Positions 23,824 through 30,938 of a stretch of DNA of 64,000 nucleotides are shown here, piece by piece. Below the pieces are notes generated by a model, which made no database searches, was not told where the DNA came from, and saw only the letters and a program-made list of their open reading frames with translations. Made by a program: the position numbers and the translations under genes. Positions within the stretch are counted from its first letter, which is position 1. Each line of letters starts with the position of its first letter. The stretch lies in the NCBI GenBank assembly GCA_965195225.1, contig CBDAFL010000161.1, positions 45,846-109,845 on the forward strand. The letters run 5' to 3'. The stretch is from JAHIKV01 sp965195225. Lineage in GTDB: Bacteria; Planctomycetota; Planctomycetia; Pirellulales; Thermoguttaceae.

Positions 23824-25008
23824 TTAGCCCTCCGAGAGCAATTTTGCGGCCTGCCGGGCGACGATAAGTTCTTCGTTCGTGGGAACGACCCAGATTTGCA
23901 CCCGGCTATCGGCGGCATTGATTTTCGCTTCGCCCACGACCGACTCGTTTGCTTTCACGTCGAGCACGATTCCCAATTCCTGCAGGTCGCGACAGACGGC
24001 GGTGCGAAACGCGGGCCGGTTCTCGCCGATTCCGCCGGTAAAGACGATCGCGTCCGCGCCGCCCAACTCGACCAGATACGCGCCGAGGTAGTGTCGCACG
24101 GCAGCGACGAAAACGTCCCATGCGAGCTTCGCCCGAACGTCGCCTCCACCGGCCGACTCCTCGATGTCGCGGAGGTCTCCGCTTGTGCCGCTAAGGCCCA
24201 ACAGCCCGCTTCGGCTGCTCAGTTCGGCAAGCACTTCGTCGAGCGATTTGCCGGTGCGTTTGATCACCGCCGGCAGCACAAACGGATCGAAGTCGCCGGC
24301 GCGGTTGTTTTGCGGCAGGCCGCTTTGCGGGCTGAACCCCATGCTGGTGGCTACGCTCCGTCCGTCGCGGATCGCACACATGGAACTCGATCCGCCCAGG
24401 TGGCAGGAAATGATCCGCCGGCCCGGCCCGATCAATTCGGCCGTCCGCTCGGCGATGTACCGATGGCTGGCGCCGTGGAAACCCCAGCGTTGCACCAGAC
24501 ATTTCTCTGCCCAGTCGTGGGGAACGGCGTAGTATCGGTTGCGGTCGGGAATGGTGCGGTGGAAGTCTGTCTCGAATGCCGCCACCAGCGGTATCTCGGG
24601 CATTTTTTCGCTCAACAGCCGCATGGCGGCGATGTATGGCGGATTGTGGGCCGGCGCCACGTCGGCAAACTCCTCCATCGCCGCCAGCAGGTCGGGTGTT
24701 ACCCGTTGCACGCCGCTCAGCCGGCCACCGTGGACCGCCTTGAAGGCAATGGCCGAGATTTCCGACGAATCCGCAAGGCAACCGGTTTGCGGGTCGGTCA
24801 ACTGGGCCAGACACTGGCTGACCGCCTCGGCGTGGTCCGCTACCCGCACGGTCCGCTCCTGCCGCCGGTCGCTGATCTCCACCATGCACCGGCTCTCCGG
24901 CGAACCGATCCGTTCGATTCCACCGCGCGCAAGCTGCGCCTGGCCGGCCATGTCGAACAGCCGGTATTTGAAACTCGTCGATCCGAGGTTGGCAACGAGG
25001 ATTTTCAT
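23824..25008 (-). CDS. ackA: Acetate kinase-like acyl-phosphate kinase
   Basis: A 394-residue enzyme making ATP from acyl-phosphate, completing the PduL pathway. Family landmarks present are Asn7 in ILVANLGSTSFKY, His121 in APAHNPP, His178 in RWGFHGASH, Arg236 in NNRAGDFDP and TNEELIVA near the C-terminus. Two active-site positions differ from standard acetate kinases: FKAVHGG has Lys90 where HRVVHGG has Arg, and FETDFH has Glu146 where FDTAFH has Asp. It may prefer an acid other than acetate, such as lactate- or propionate-type substrates, or simply belong to a divergent clade. It lies in the middle of the shell-gene operon. Confidence 0.88.
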   Translation of the reverse strand: MKILVANLGSTSFKYRLFDMAGQAQLARGGIERIGSPESRCMVEISDRRQERTVRVADHAEAVSQCLAQLTDPQTGCLADSSEISAIAFKAVHGGRLSGVQRVTPDLLAAMEEFADVAPAHNPPYIAAMRLLSEKMPEIPLVAAFETDFHRTIPDRNRYYAVPHDWAEKCLVQRWGFHGASHRYIAERTAELIGPGRRIISCHLGGSSSMCAIRDGRSVATSMGFSPQSGLPQNNRAGDFDPFVLPAVIKRTGKSLDEVLAELSSRSGLLGLSGTSGDLRDIEESAGGGDVRAKLAWDVFVAAVRHYLGAYLVELGGADAIVFTGGIGENRPAFRTAVCRDLQELGIVLDVKANESVVGEAKINAADSRVQIWVVPTNEELIVARQAAKLLSEG

Positions 25009-25027
25009 GTCAATTTCGAGGCTCGGG

Positions 25028-25105
25028 AGGGTGGCACGCCCTGAGGAACGAAGGGCGTGATGGACGGCCGAACCACGCCCTTCGTTCCTCAGGGCGTGCC
25101 ACCCT
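25028..25105. repeat. Perfect 32-bp inverted repeat between BMC genes
   Basis: Arms 25028-25059 and 25074-25105 are exact reverse complements, beginning agggtggcacgccctgagg, with a 14-base centre. A diverged copy lies at 10552-10646. It can fold into a strong hairpin in the operon transcript between the second BMC-H gene and ackA. Confidence 0.9.
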
Positions 25106-25123
25106 ACGCTAATCCGCTTCCTC

Positions 25124-25393
25124 CTAGCTCATGTACGCCTCGACCACACCGTCGGCGGGCCGGGGAATGATGTGGCTGGCCAACAGTTCTCCGACCTGCG
25201 AGGCGGCGTTGGCGCCGGCCTCGACCGCCGCACGCACGCTCCCCACGTCGCCGCGGACAATGGTGGTCACCAGTCCGCCGCCGATCTGTACCCGCTTGAC
25301 GATCCGCACGTTGGCGGCCTTGGCCATCGCGTCGGTCGCTTCGACCAACGAAACGAGGCCCTTGGTTTCAAGCAATCCAATGGCGTCTTGCAT
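25124..25393 (-). CDS. BMC-H hexameric shell protein
   Basis: An 89-residue Pfam BMC-domain protein that tiles the shell facets. It starts MQDAIGLLETKGLVSLVEAT, with KAANVRIVKRVQIGGGLVTT over the pore-lining region and a C-terminal SHIIPRPADGVVE. The start at 25393 matches the family N-terminus; the upstream open frame to 25639 is repeat DNA. It is a close paralogue of the next gene, from which it is separated by a palindromic element (25446-25504). Confidence 0.95.
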   Translation of the reverse strand: MQDAIGLLETKGLVSLVEATDAMAKAANVRIVKRVQIGGGLVTTIVRGDVGSVRAAVEAGANAASQVGELLASHIIPRPADGVVEAYMS

Positions 25394-25445
25394 CGTAGTG
25401 GTTTCCCTTTTATTAACGGTTCTTGATTTGGACATGTAGCACACG

Positions 25446-25504
25446 GGGTGGCACTGGCGTCTCGCCAGTGCCGGTCGGACACGGGCAAGATGCCCGTGCC
25501 ACCC
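25446..25504. repeat. GGGTGGCACTGGCG...GTGCCACCC double-hairpin repeat
   Basis: The element has two hairpins (cactggcgtctcgccagtg and cacgggcaagatgcccgtg) framed by gggtggc and gccaccc. Copies occur at 44331-44391 and, inverted, at 48117-48176. Confidence 0.85.
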
Positions 25505-25520
25505 TGGCGGGTAATTGTTT

Positions 25521-25820
25521 CTATCCCGCGGCCTTCTTGCCGGACGGGGGGAGAACGGTGCCGAGGTCTTCGTGCGGTCGAGGAATAACCTGTACGCTGA
25601 CCACTTCTCCGATTCGCCCGCCGGCGGAGGCGCCGGCATCGGTCGCGGCCTTCACCGCGGCCACGTCGCCGGTCACGAACACGCTGGCCAGTCCGCCGCC
25701 GACCTTGTCCCAGCCCAAAAACTGGACGTTGGCCGCCTTTAGCATCGCGTCGGTGGCCTCGACCAGAACCACGAAGCCGCGGGTCTCGATCATCCCCAAC
25801 GCTTCCATTATTTTCGCCAT
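25521..25820 (-). CDS. BMC-H hexameric shell protein
   Basis: A 99-residue BMC-domain protein: MAKIMEALGMIETRGFVVLV, then AANVQFLGWDKVGGGLASVF, and VQVIPRPHEDL near the end. The ten-residue tail (PPSGKKAAG) is basic. Having two BMC-H paralogues, both on -, matches the reported composition of PVM-type compartments. It lies 39 bases downstream of pduL. Confidence 0.95.
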   Translation of the reverse strand: MAKIMEALGMIETRGFVVLVEATDAMLKAANVQFLGWDKVGGGLASVFVTGDVAAVKAATDAGASAGGRIGEVVSVQVIPRPHEDLGTVLPPSGKKAAG

Positions 25821-25859
25821 GATACGTCTCTCCAGTAACGAGTAACTCCAGGGGTAAAA

Positions 25860-26525
25860 CTACGTTTTCAATAACTCCACGCCAGTGGCGTGGTCGATGT
25901 CGCAAGCATTGCCCTCGTCGGTGTCGAGGTGTACTTCGAGCTTGATTTTCTTGCCTATCCGCACCAATAGATCGTGGAACGTTGTAGGGCAGCGCGACAC
26001 GACGCGGAGACTCATGCGATCCCCGTCGGCCATGCCGTAAAACTCAGCATCGGTGGGCGACATGTGTACGTGCCGCTCGGCGCGAATCACCCCGCGGCTG
26101 AGTTCCACCACGCCCTTTGGCCCGACCAGTACACAACCGGGCGTGCCTTCGATGCTGCCGCTGGCGCGGACCGGCAGGTCGATACCCAGCGAAATCCCGT
26201 CGGTCAGCGCCAACTCGACCTGGATTTCCGGCCGCGTTGGGCCTAGAATCCGCACGGTGGACAACATCCGACGCCGGGGACCGACCACCATTACCGTCTC
26301 TTCGGCCGCGAAATAACCGTCCTGATACAAGTCTTTCGCCACAGTCAGCTTGTGGCCGGCGCCGAACAGCGATTCCACGGCCTCATCGGTCAGATGGACG
26401 TGACGCGCGGATACGCTAACCACCAGATTCGGTTTGCCCGGCGGACCGCCGACCTGTGCCAAAACGATCTCACGGACAATCCGTTCGACGGTGCTTCGAT
26501 CAATGGTGGACGGTGCGATGCTCAT
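25860..26525 (-). CDS. pduL: PduL phosphate propanoyl/acyltransferase, microcompartment cargo
   Basis: A 221-residue zinc enzyme exchanging CoA for phosphate on acyl-CoA. The two hallmark zinc motifs are SARHVHLT (His42, His44) and RHVHMSP (His152, His154). The N-terminus has an amphipathic helix, DRSTVERIVREIVLAQVGG, that looks like an encapsulation peptide. The start at 26525 is chosen because it lies 17 bases after the regulator stop and precedes this helix. It replaces Pta in BMC pathways and feeds the acetate kinase-like enzyme. Confidence 0.93.
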   Translation of the reverse strand: MSIAPSTIDRSTVERIVREIVLAQVGGPPGKPNLVVSVSARHVHLTDEAVESLFGAGHKLTVAKDLYQDGYFAAEETVMVVGPRRRMLSTVRILGPTRPEIQVELALTDGISLGIDLPVRASGSIEGTPGCVLVGPKGVVELSRGVIRAERHVHMSPTDAEFYGMADGDRMSLRVVSRCPTTFHDLLVRIGKKIKLEVHLDTDEGNACDIDHATGVELLKT

Positions 26526-26542
26526 GTTTTCCAGGTATATTG

Positions 26543-27322
26543 CTAAACGGTCGTATTTGTGTTTGTTTCCGCCACGATCAAGTCCACTCCCGCCGCCCGA
26601 ATCTTCTCTCGCCACTCGGTCGTAATGCCGTCATCGACGATCAATTGATGCACGGCGTTCAACGGACAGAGGTGCGTGAGGCTTTGATGGCCGAACTTTG
26701 TGCTGTCGGCCACGACGATTACCTCGGCGGCCGCCCGCATCATTGCCAACTCTGTTTCGACCAGCATCAAATCATTGTTGAAGAACCCGTCGTCGCAGAC
26801 CCCCGCCACGCTGAAGATCGTCTTCCGTACCCTCACCATCGACAACATCCGATCGGCATAAGGGCCGCGAGCGACCCCCGACCGTGGGCAGATGTTTCCG
26901 CCAATCAATACTAGGTCGCTGCCGGCGTCGGAGGCGAACAGATTGGCCACCGGCAGCGAAGTGGTTACGACATGCAAGGGACGGCCGACGAGCAAACGCG
27001 CCAGCTCGTAGGTGGTGCTTCCACCGTCCAAAAGTATGGTGTCGCCGTCTTCGATCAATCGCTGGGTGGCGGCGGCGATCGACTTCTTTTTGTCCCATTC
27101 CGCCGGTTGTTGGGCATCGAAATGGGGTAATTTCGGCGAAACGCCCGTGTAAAGCACGCCGCCGTGTATGCGTCGTGCCGCCCCTTGTTTCTCCAACTGG
27201 TCCAGGTCGCGGCGGACCGTCGATTCAGAGACCATAAGCTGGTCGGCCAACTCCGGCAATGACGCGAATCGCCGAACGCGGACCAACTCCAACAAGTGAT
27301 TTCGGCGTTCTTCGACGAGCAT
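26543..27322 (-). CDS. DeoR-family transcriptional regulator of the microcompartment operon
   Basis: A 259-residue regulator. The N-terminal winged helix-turn-helix has MLVEERRNHLLELVRVR and the DeoR signature SESTVRRDLDQLEKQGAARR. The C-terminal sugar-phosphate sensing domain has DGDTILLDGGSTTYELA and VVADSTKFG. It is the first gene of the operon, so it probably controls the whole locus in response to a sugar phosphate and also itself. A promoter and a candidate operator are seen directly upstream. Confidence 0.92.
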   Translation of the reverse strand: MLVEERRNHLLELVRVRRFASLPELADQLMVSESTVRRDLDQLEKQGAARRIHGGVLYTGVSPKLPHFDAQQPAEWDKKKSIAAATQRLIEDGDTILLDGGSTTYELARLLVGRPLHVVTTSLPVANLFASDAGSDLVLIGGNICPRSGVARGPYADRMLSMVRVRKTIFSVAGVCDDGFFNNDLMLVETELAMMRAAAEVIVVADSTKFGHQSLTHLCPLNAVHQLIVDDGITTEWREKIRAAGVDLIVAETNTNTTV

Positions 27323-27337
27323 AAGGGACCGATCAAA

Positions 27338-27360
27338 GAGAGAAATGACATTCTTCTCTC
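27338..27360. promoter_or_regulatory. Candidate operator for the DeoR-family regulator
   Basis: An inverted repeat, GAGAGAA (27338-27344) and TTCTCTC (27354-27360) with a nine-base spacer, lies between the predicted -10 box and the regulator start codon. The position would let a bound repressor block initiation. Only its symmetry and position support this call. Confidence 0.45.
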
Positions 27361-27362
27361 AA

Positions 27363-27391
27363 ATTATGCCATAGATCACGAAAGAATACAA
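27363..27391 (-). promoter_or_regulatory. Candidate sigma-70 promoter of the microcompartment operon
   Basis: On - the sequence has TTGTAT (27391-27386), a 17-base spacer and CATAAT (27368-27363), in a locally AT-rich stretch 41 bases upstream of the DeoR-type regulator start codon. Confidence 0.5.
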
Positions 27392-27440
27392 GCAGATGAT
27401 GGAGTATTATGATAAATTCCGAAAGAAACCCGTCGCGAGA

Positions 27441-27540
27441 GGGATTCGGGGCTGGGGGATCGGGGATTCGGGATTCGTCAATTTCCCGTCCCCAAGCCCC
27501 GAATCCCCGATCCCCCAGTCCCGAACCCCCGATCCCCCCC
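27441..27540. repeat. GGGATTCGGGG.../...CCCCGAATCCCC inverted repeat
   Basis: An imperfect inverted repeat built from gggattcggggctgggggat and the complementary atcccccagtcccgaacccc. It directly abuts the stop codon of the homoserine dehydrogenase gene and could act in transcript termination on -. Confidence 0.7.
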
Positions 27541-28845
27541 CTAATCCCTCACTCTCATCCGCAGGCTGCCCGGGTGGACGCAGGCGAGTTGTCCGATCGA
27601 CTTCATGGCGTCGGCCACGTCGCCTTCGGGCGAGGTGTGGGTCATAATGACCAATGGGGCCGCGTTGAAGGAGGAGTCTTCCTCGGTTTCGTGCTGGATG
27701 ACCGAGGAGATGGAGATGTTGTGCCGGCCGAGTATGCCGGTGATTTCCGCCATCACGTTGGGCCGATCATCGACATTCAGTCGCAGATAGAAGCGGCTAG
27801 ACACTTTGGCCGGATCGCGCAACGGCACGGGCGATTCCGCGTCGGCCGGCCAGAAGTTCAACGTCCGGAATGAAATGGCGCTGCGGCCGACGATCGTGTC
27901 GATCAGGTCGGCGACCACGGCCGAGGCGGTGGGCATCTGGCCCGTGCCCAGACCGTGCAAAAACACCCGGCCAACCGCGTCGCCGACAACGCGAACCGCG
28001 TTGTAAGCCCCGCGGACCTCGGCCAACGGCGTCCCATGCCGGACCAGCGTGGGCGAGACGTGCAGTTCGAGTCCCTCGGACACCAACTCGGCCACCGCCA
28101 ACAGCTTGATGGAGTAACCGAGTTCCCGCGCGTAGCGGATGTCGTCAATGTCCACCACGTCGATGCCGACGCGTGGGATTTCGTGCCAATCGACTCGGGC
28201 GCCGAAGGCGAGGTGGGCAAGAATGGCGAGCTTCTGCGCGGTGTCGCCGCCACCCACGTCCAGCGTCGGATTGGCCTCGGCGTAGCCGCATTGCTGGGCC
28301 TCGGCCAAGGCCACGGCATACTCACTGTCGTTCTCCTCCATCTGCGCGAGGATAAAGTTGCTCGTGCCGTTGAGTATGGCGTGAATGGACTCGATCTGAT
28401 TGGCCGTCAGACATTCGGTGATCTCGGCGACGACGGGAATCCCTCCGGCCACGGCGGCCTCGAAGGCGATCGAACGCCCCGCCTTTCTCGCCCGCTTGAA
28501 AATCTCCGCCCCGTGCTCGACCAAGAGAGTCTTGTTCGCCGTGATCACGTCCTTGCCGCTATCGAGCAACTTGAGCATAACCGATCGCGCCGATTCCGCG
28601 TCGCCGACCAATTCCATGACGGCGACGATTTCGGGGTCGTCGAGAACGCTGTCCAAGTCCGCCGTCAACAGTCCCGGCGGCAAGGCGTAGCTTCGCGGCC
28701 GCTTCAGGTCGGGGTCCACCACCCGGACCAATTCCACTCGTTTGCCCGCATACCGGGCGATTCGATCGCCGTTGTTCAACAACAAACGGGCGACGCCGGA
28801 ACCGATCGTGCCATATCCGACAATGGCTACCTTTGCAACTTCCAT
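27541..28845 (-). CDS. hom: Homoserine dehydrogenase with ACT domain
   Basis: A 434-residue NAD(P)-dependent enzyme of threonine and methionine synthesis. The Rossmann start is VAKVAIVGYGTIGSGVARLL. The substrate region has ANKTLLVEHG and AAVAGGIPVVAEI, followed by the family signature ILNGTSNFIL. The C-terminal ACT domain (about 350-434, LRLNVDDRPNVMAEITGILG) would mediate feedback inhibition, usually by threonine. The start at 28845 precedes the Rossmann strand. It is on the same strand as the BMC operon but upstream of that operon's promoter, so it is probably transcribed separately. Confidence 0.93.
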   Translation of the reverse strand: MEVAKVAIVGYGTIGSGVARLLLNNGDRIARYAGKRVELVRVVDPDLKRPRSYALPPGLLTADLDSVLDDPEIVAVMELVGDAESARSVMLKLLDSGKDVITANKTLLVEHGAEIFKRARKAGRSIAFEAAVAGGIPVVAEITECLTANQIESIHAILNGTSNFILAQMEENDSEYAVALAEAQQCGYAEANPTLDVGGGDTAQKLAILAHLAFGARVDWHEIPRVGIDVVDIDDIRYARELGYSIKLLAVAELVSEGLELHVSPTLVRHGTPLAEVRGAYNAVRVVGDAVGRVFLHGLGTGQMPTASAVVADLIDTIVGRSAISFRTLNFWPADAESPVPLRDPAKVSSRFYLRLNVDDRPNVMAEITGILGRHNISISSVIQHETEEDSSFNAAPLVIMTHTSPEGDVADAMKSIGQLACVHPGSLRMRVRD

Positions 28846-29160
28846 ATTTGCACCGAAATGTTGTGAGAAGCCCCCGAGCAGCACGATCCGCTATCGTATG
28901 ATGCACGGCCGAGGACCGTCAAGTGGGTATTGCACTACGCCGCAAAATTGCGATACTAAACGGCTCAAGCGGTATTTAAACATTGTTCACTTATTGAGCA
29001 TCGGAACGACAATGCTTCACAAACCCCCCGCGACCGCAGTCGCGGGGCGTTTTTAAGTGTTGCATTGGATTTCTGATACTCGCTAAATACAGTCAATTAT
29101 AGCTCAAGATGCGTTCATCAGATTGAGCCATTTCCACCCCGTTCCGCAAAGGACCATGCC
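28846..29160. other. Divergent intergenic region with hairpin
   Basis: This 315-base gap between divergent hom and the M42 peptidase gene is more AT-rich than its flanks and probably holds both promoters. A strong hairpin, ccccgcgac/gtcgcgggg (29026-29047) followed by cgttttt, is terminator-like on + but has no upstream + gene. It belongs to a repeat family also found near 30881, 55475 and 58130. Nothing else is recognised. Confidence 0.6.
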
Positions 29161-30222
29161 TTGAACCCCACAACCCTCGATTTCTTCCGCACACTACTTG
29201 AAACCCCCAGCCCGTCGGGATACGAAAGCGCCGTACAACAGCTTGTCCGCGATTACGTCAAGGATTTTGCCGACGAAGTCCGCACCGACCTGCACGGCAA
29301 CGTCATCGTGGTGAAGAACCCCGACGCCCCGTTTCGGGTCATGCTGGCCGGCCACTGCGACCAGATCGGCCTGATCGTCCAGCACGTCGACGACGAGGGG
29401 TTTTTGTACGTCCGGCCCATCGGTGGCTGGGATCCGATCATTCTCGTCGGACAGCGGATGACCGTTTGGACCGAGGGGGGGCCGGTCTTCGGCGTGATCG
29501 CCCGAAAACCGATCCACCTGTTGAACGAGGAAGAAAAGAAGCAAGTGCCGAAGATGAAGGATCTTTGGCTCGACATCGGCGCGGCCAACAAGGAAGAGGC
29601 CCTGATGATGGTCCGCATCGGCGACGCGATGACCGTCGAGCTTGGCTTCCACGAGATGCCCAACGGTTTCGCCGTCTCGCCGGCCATGGACGACAAGGCC
29701 GGCTGCTGGGTGGTAATCGAGGCGTTGCGCCGGGTATCGGAAGCGGGCAAACTCAACTGTGGTTTGTACGCCGTCTCGACGGTCCAAGAGGAACTCGGGC
29801 TGCGCGGCGCGAGGACCAGCGCGTTCGGCGTCGATCCGCACGTCGGCGTGGCCGTCGACGTCACCTTCGCCACCGATTGCCCAACGATCGAGAAAAAGGA
29901 GGAGGGAGACGTTCAACTGGGCAAGGGACCGGTGATCCATCGCGGCCCGAACATGAACCACAAGGTCGTCGGGCGGCTGATAAAAGCCGCCGACGACAAC
30001 CAGATCGCCTACCAATTGGTAGCCTCGCCCAAGGCGACCGGCACCGACGCCAACGCCATTCAGATCAACCGCGCGGGCGTGGCCACCGGTCTGGTCAGCA
30101 TCCCCAACCGCTACATGCATAGCCCGGTGGAGATGATCTCGTTGGAAGACCTCGACCGCGCCGCCGACCTGCTGGCCCGATTCGTCGAAGGGATCGGCGC
30201 CGACGCCGAGTTTACGCCGTAG
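29161..30222 (+). CDS. M42-family metallo-aminopeptidase
   Basis: A 353-residue cytoplasmic dizinc peptidase of the M42 (glutamyl aminopeptidase/TET) family. Metal ligands are visible in MLAGHCDQIGLIVQ (His plus Asp), AMDDKAGCWV, the catalytic pair QEELGLRG, AVDVTFATD and the final IPNRYMHSPVEM. The TTG start at 29161 is supported by AAAGGA seven bases upstream and by an in-frame start of homology. It stands alone on + between two minus-strand regions, so a role in the microcompartment is not implied. Confidence 0.9.
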   Translation: MNPTTLDFFRTLLETPSPSGYESAVQQLVRDYVKDFADEVRTDLHGNVIVVKNPDAPFRVMLAGHCDQIGLIVQHVDDEGFLYVRPIGGWDPIILVGQRMTVWTEGGPVFGVIARKPIHLLNEEEKKQVPKMKDLWLDIGAANKEEALMMVRIGDAMTVELGFHEMPNGFAVSPAMDDKAGCWVVIEALRRVSEAGKLNCGLYAVSTVQEELGLRGARTSAFGVDPHVGVAVDVTFATDCPTIEKKEEGDVQLGKGPVIHRGPNMNHKVVGRLIKAADDNQIAYQLVASPKATGTDANAIQINRAGVATGLVSIPNRYMHSPVEMISLEDLDRAADLLARFVEGIGADAEFTP

Positions 30223-30225
30223 TAC

Positions 30226-30290
30226 GATGGTGCGTTTCACGCACCCTACAGATAAAGATATGTGGGACAGGTTGGCAACCTGTCCTACAG
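30226..30290. repeat. Two adjacent palindromic repeats
   Basis: A half copy of the tggtgcgtttcacgcaccct element (30229-30250) is followed by gggacaggttggcaacctgt (30263 onward). The second overlaps the 3' end of the BMC-T gene, so its last codons come from the repeat. Confidence 0.75.
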
Positions 30291-30842
30291 ATAATCGCCG
30301 AACAGTTCACGGCTGGGGCGGGGGATGACGATCTCGGATACCAATAGGCCGCGGCGGCGGGCCTCTTCGGCGGCCACTTGGATACCCGCCCGAACGTCCG
30401 ATACCGTGCCGGTCATCAAACACAGGCCCTTTCCGCCCAGGGCCATCGCCACGTGAATGCGGAACAGCGTGACGCGGGCGGCTTTGGCGGCGGCATCGGC
30501 CGCGGCGATCACGCTCACCCCGCTAAAGGTCTCGACCACGCCCAACGCCCCCGTTTCGTCCTCTTCCAACGCGACCGACTGACCCAACGCCGGAAACACC
30601 GACGGATGGACGTTGGGGATCACCAGATGGTCGATGATGGCCTCTCCGGCTTCGGTCAGGCCCGCCTGAACGGCCACCTCCACGTCGCTCACCCCACCGC
30701 CGACGACGATCAGGTACTTGCCCGAGCAGATCGTCCGCGCGATCAGCAGTTCGACCGAAGCGGCCTTGAGCATCTCGTCTTCGATCTGGTATCCGATGCC
30801 GATGCTGGAAAGCTCAATGGCGCCGATTGCTTTGGGAGACAT
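30285..30842 (-). CDS. BMC-T tandem-domain shell protein, PduT-like
   Basis: A 185-residue protein with two BMC domains: MSPKAIGAIELSSIGIGYQI starts the first and ETGALGVVETFSGVSVI the second. The pore loop of the first domain reads TICSGKYLIVVGGG, placing Cys39 at the position of PduT Cys38, which holds a [4Fe-4S] cluster in the trimer pore. The adjacent gene encodes a PduS-like protein, the known PduT partner. The pair would carry electrons across the shell. Trimeric shell proteins are not part of the core PVM set, as I understand it. Confidence 0.9.
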   Translation of the reverse strand: MSPKAIGAIELSSIGIGYQIEDEMLKAASVELLIARTICSGKYLIVVGGGVSDVEVAVQAGLTEAGEAIIDHLVIPNVHPSVFPALGQSVALEEDETGALGVVETFSGVSVIAAADAAAKAARVTLFRIHVAMALGGKGLCLMTGTVSDVRAGIQVAAEEARRRGLLVSEIVIPRPSRELFGDYL

Positions 30843-30938
30843 TTTAGTGGCTAGTGGTTAGTGGTCAGTGGTCAGAAGAAACGCCCTGCGACTGCGGTCG
30901 TAGACGTTTTTCATCCTTCATCCTTCATCCCTCATCCT

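Noticed and set aside
25394..25639. Longer N-terminus for the first BMC-H protein
   Set aside because: The extension is translated repeat DNA; the BMC fold begins at the Met encoded at 25393.
29026..29054. Hairpin plus T-run as a terminator
   Set aside because: It points along + but no plus-strand gene precedes it within the divergent region; it is better explained as a repeat-family copy.
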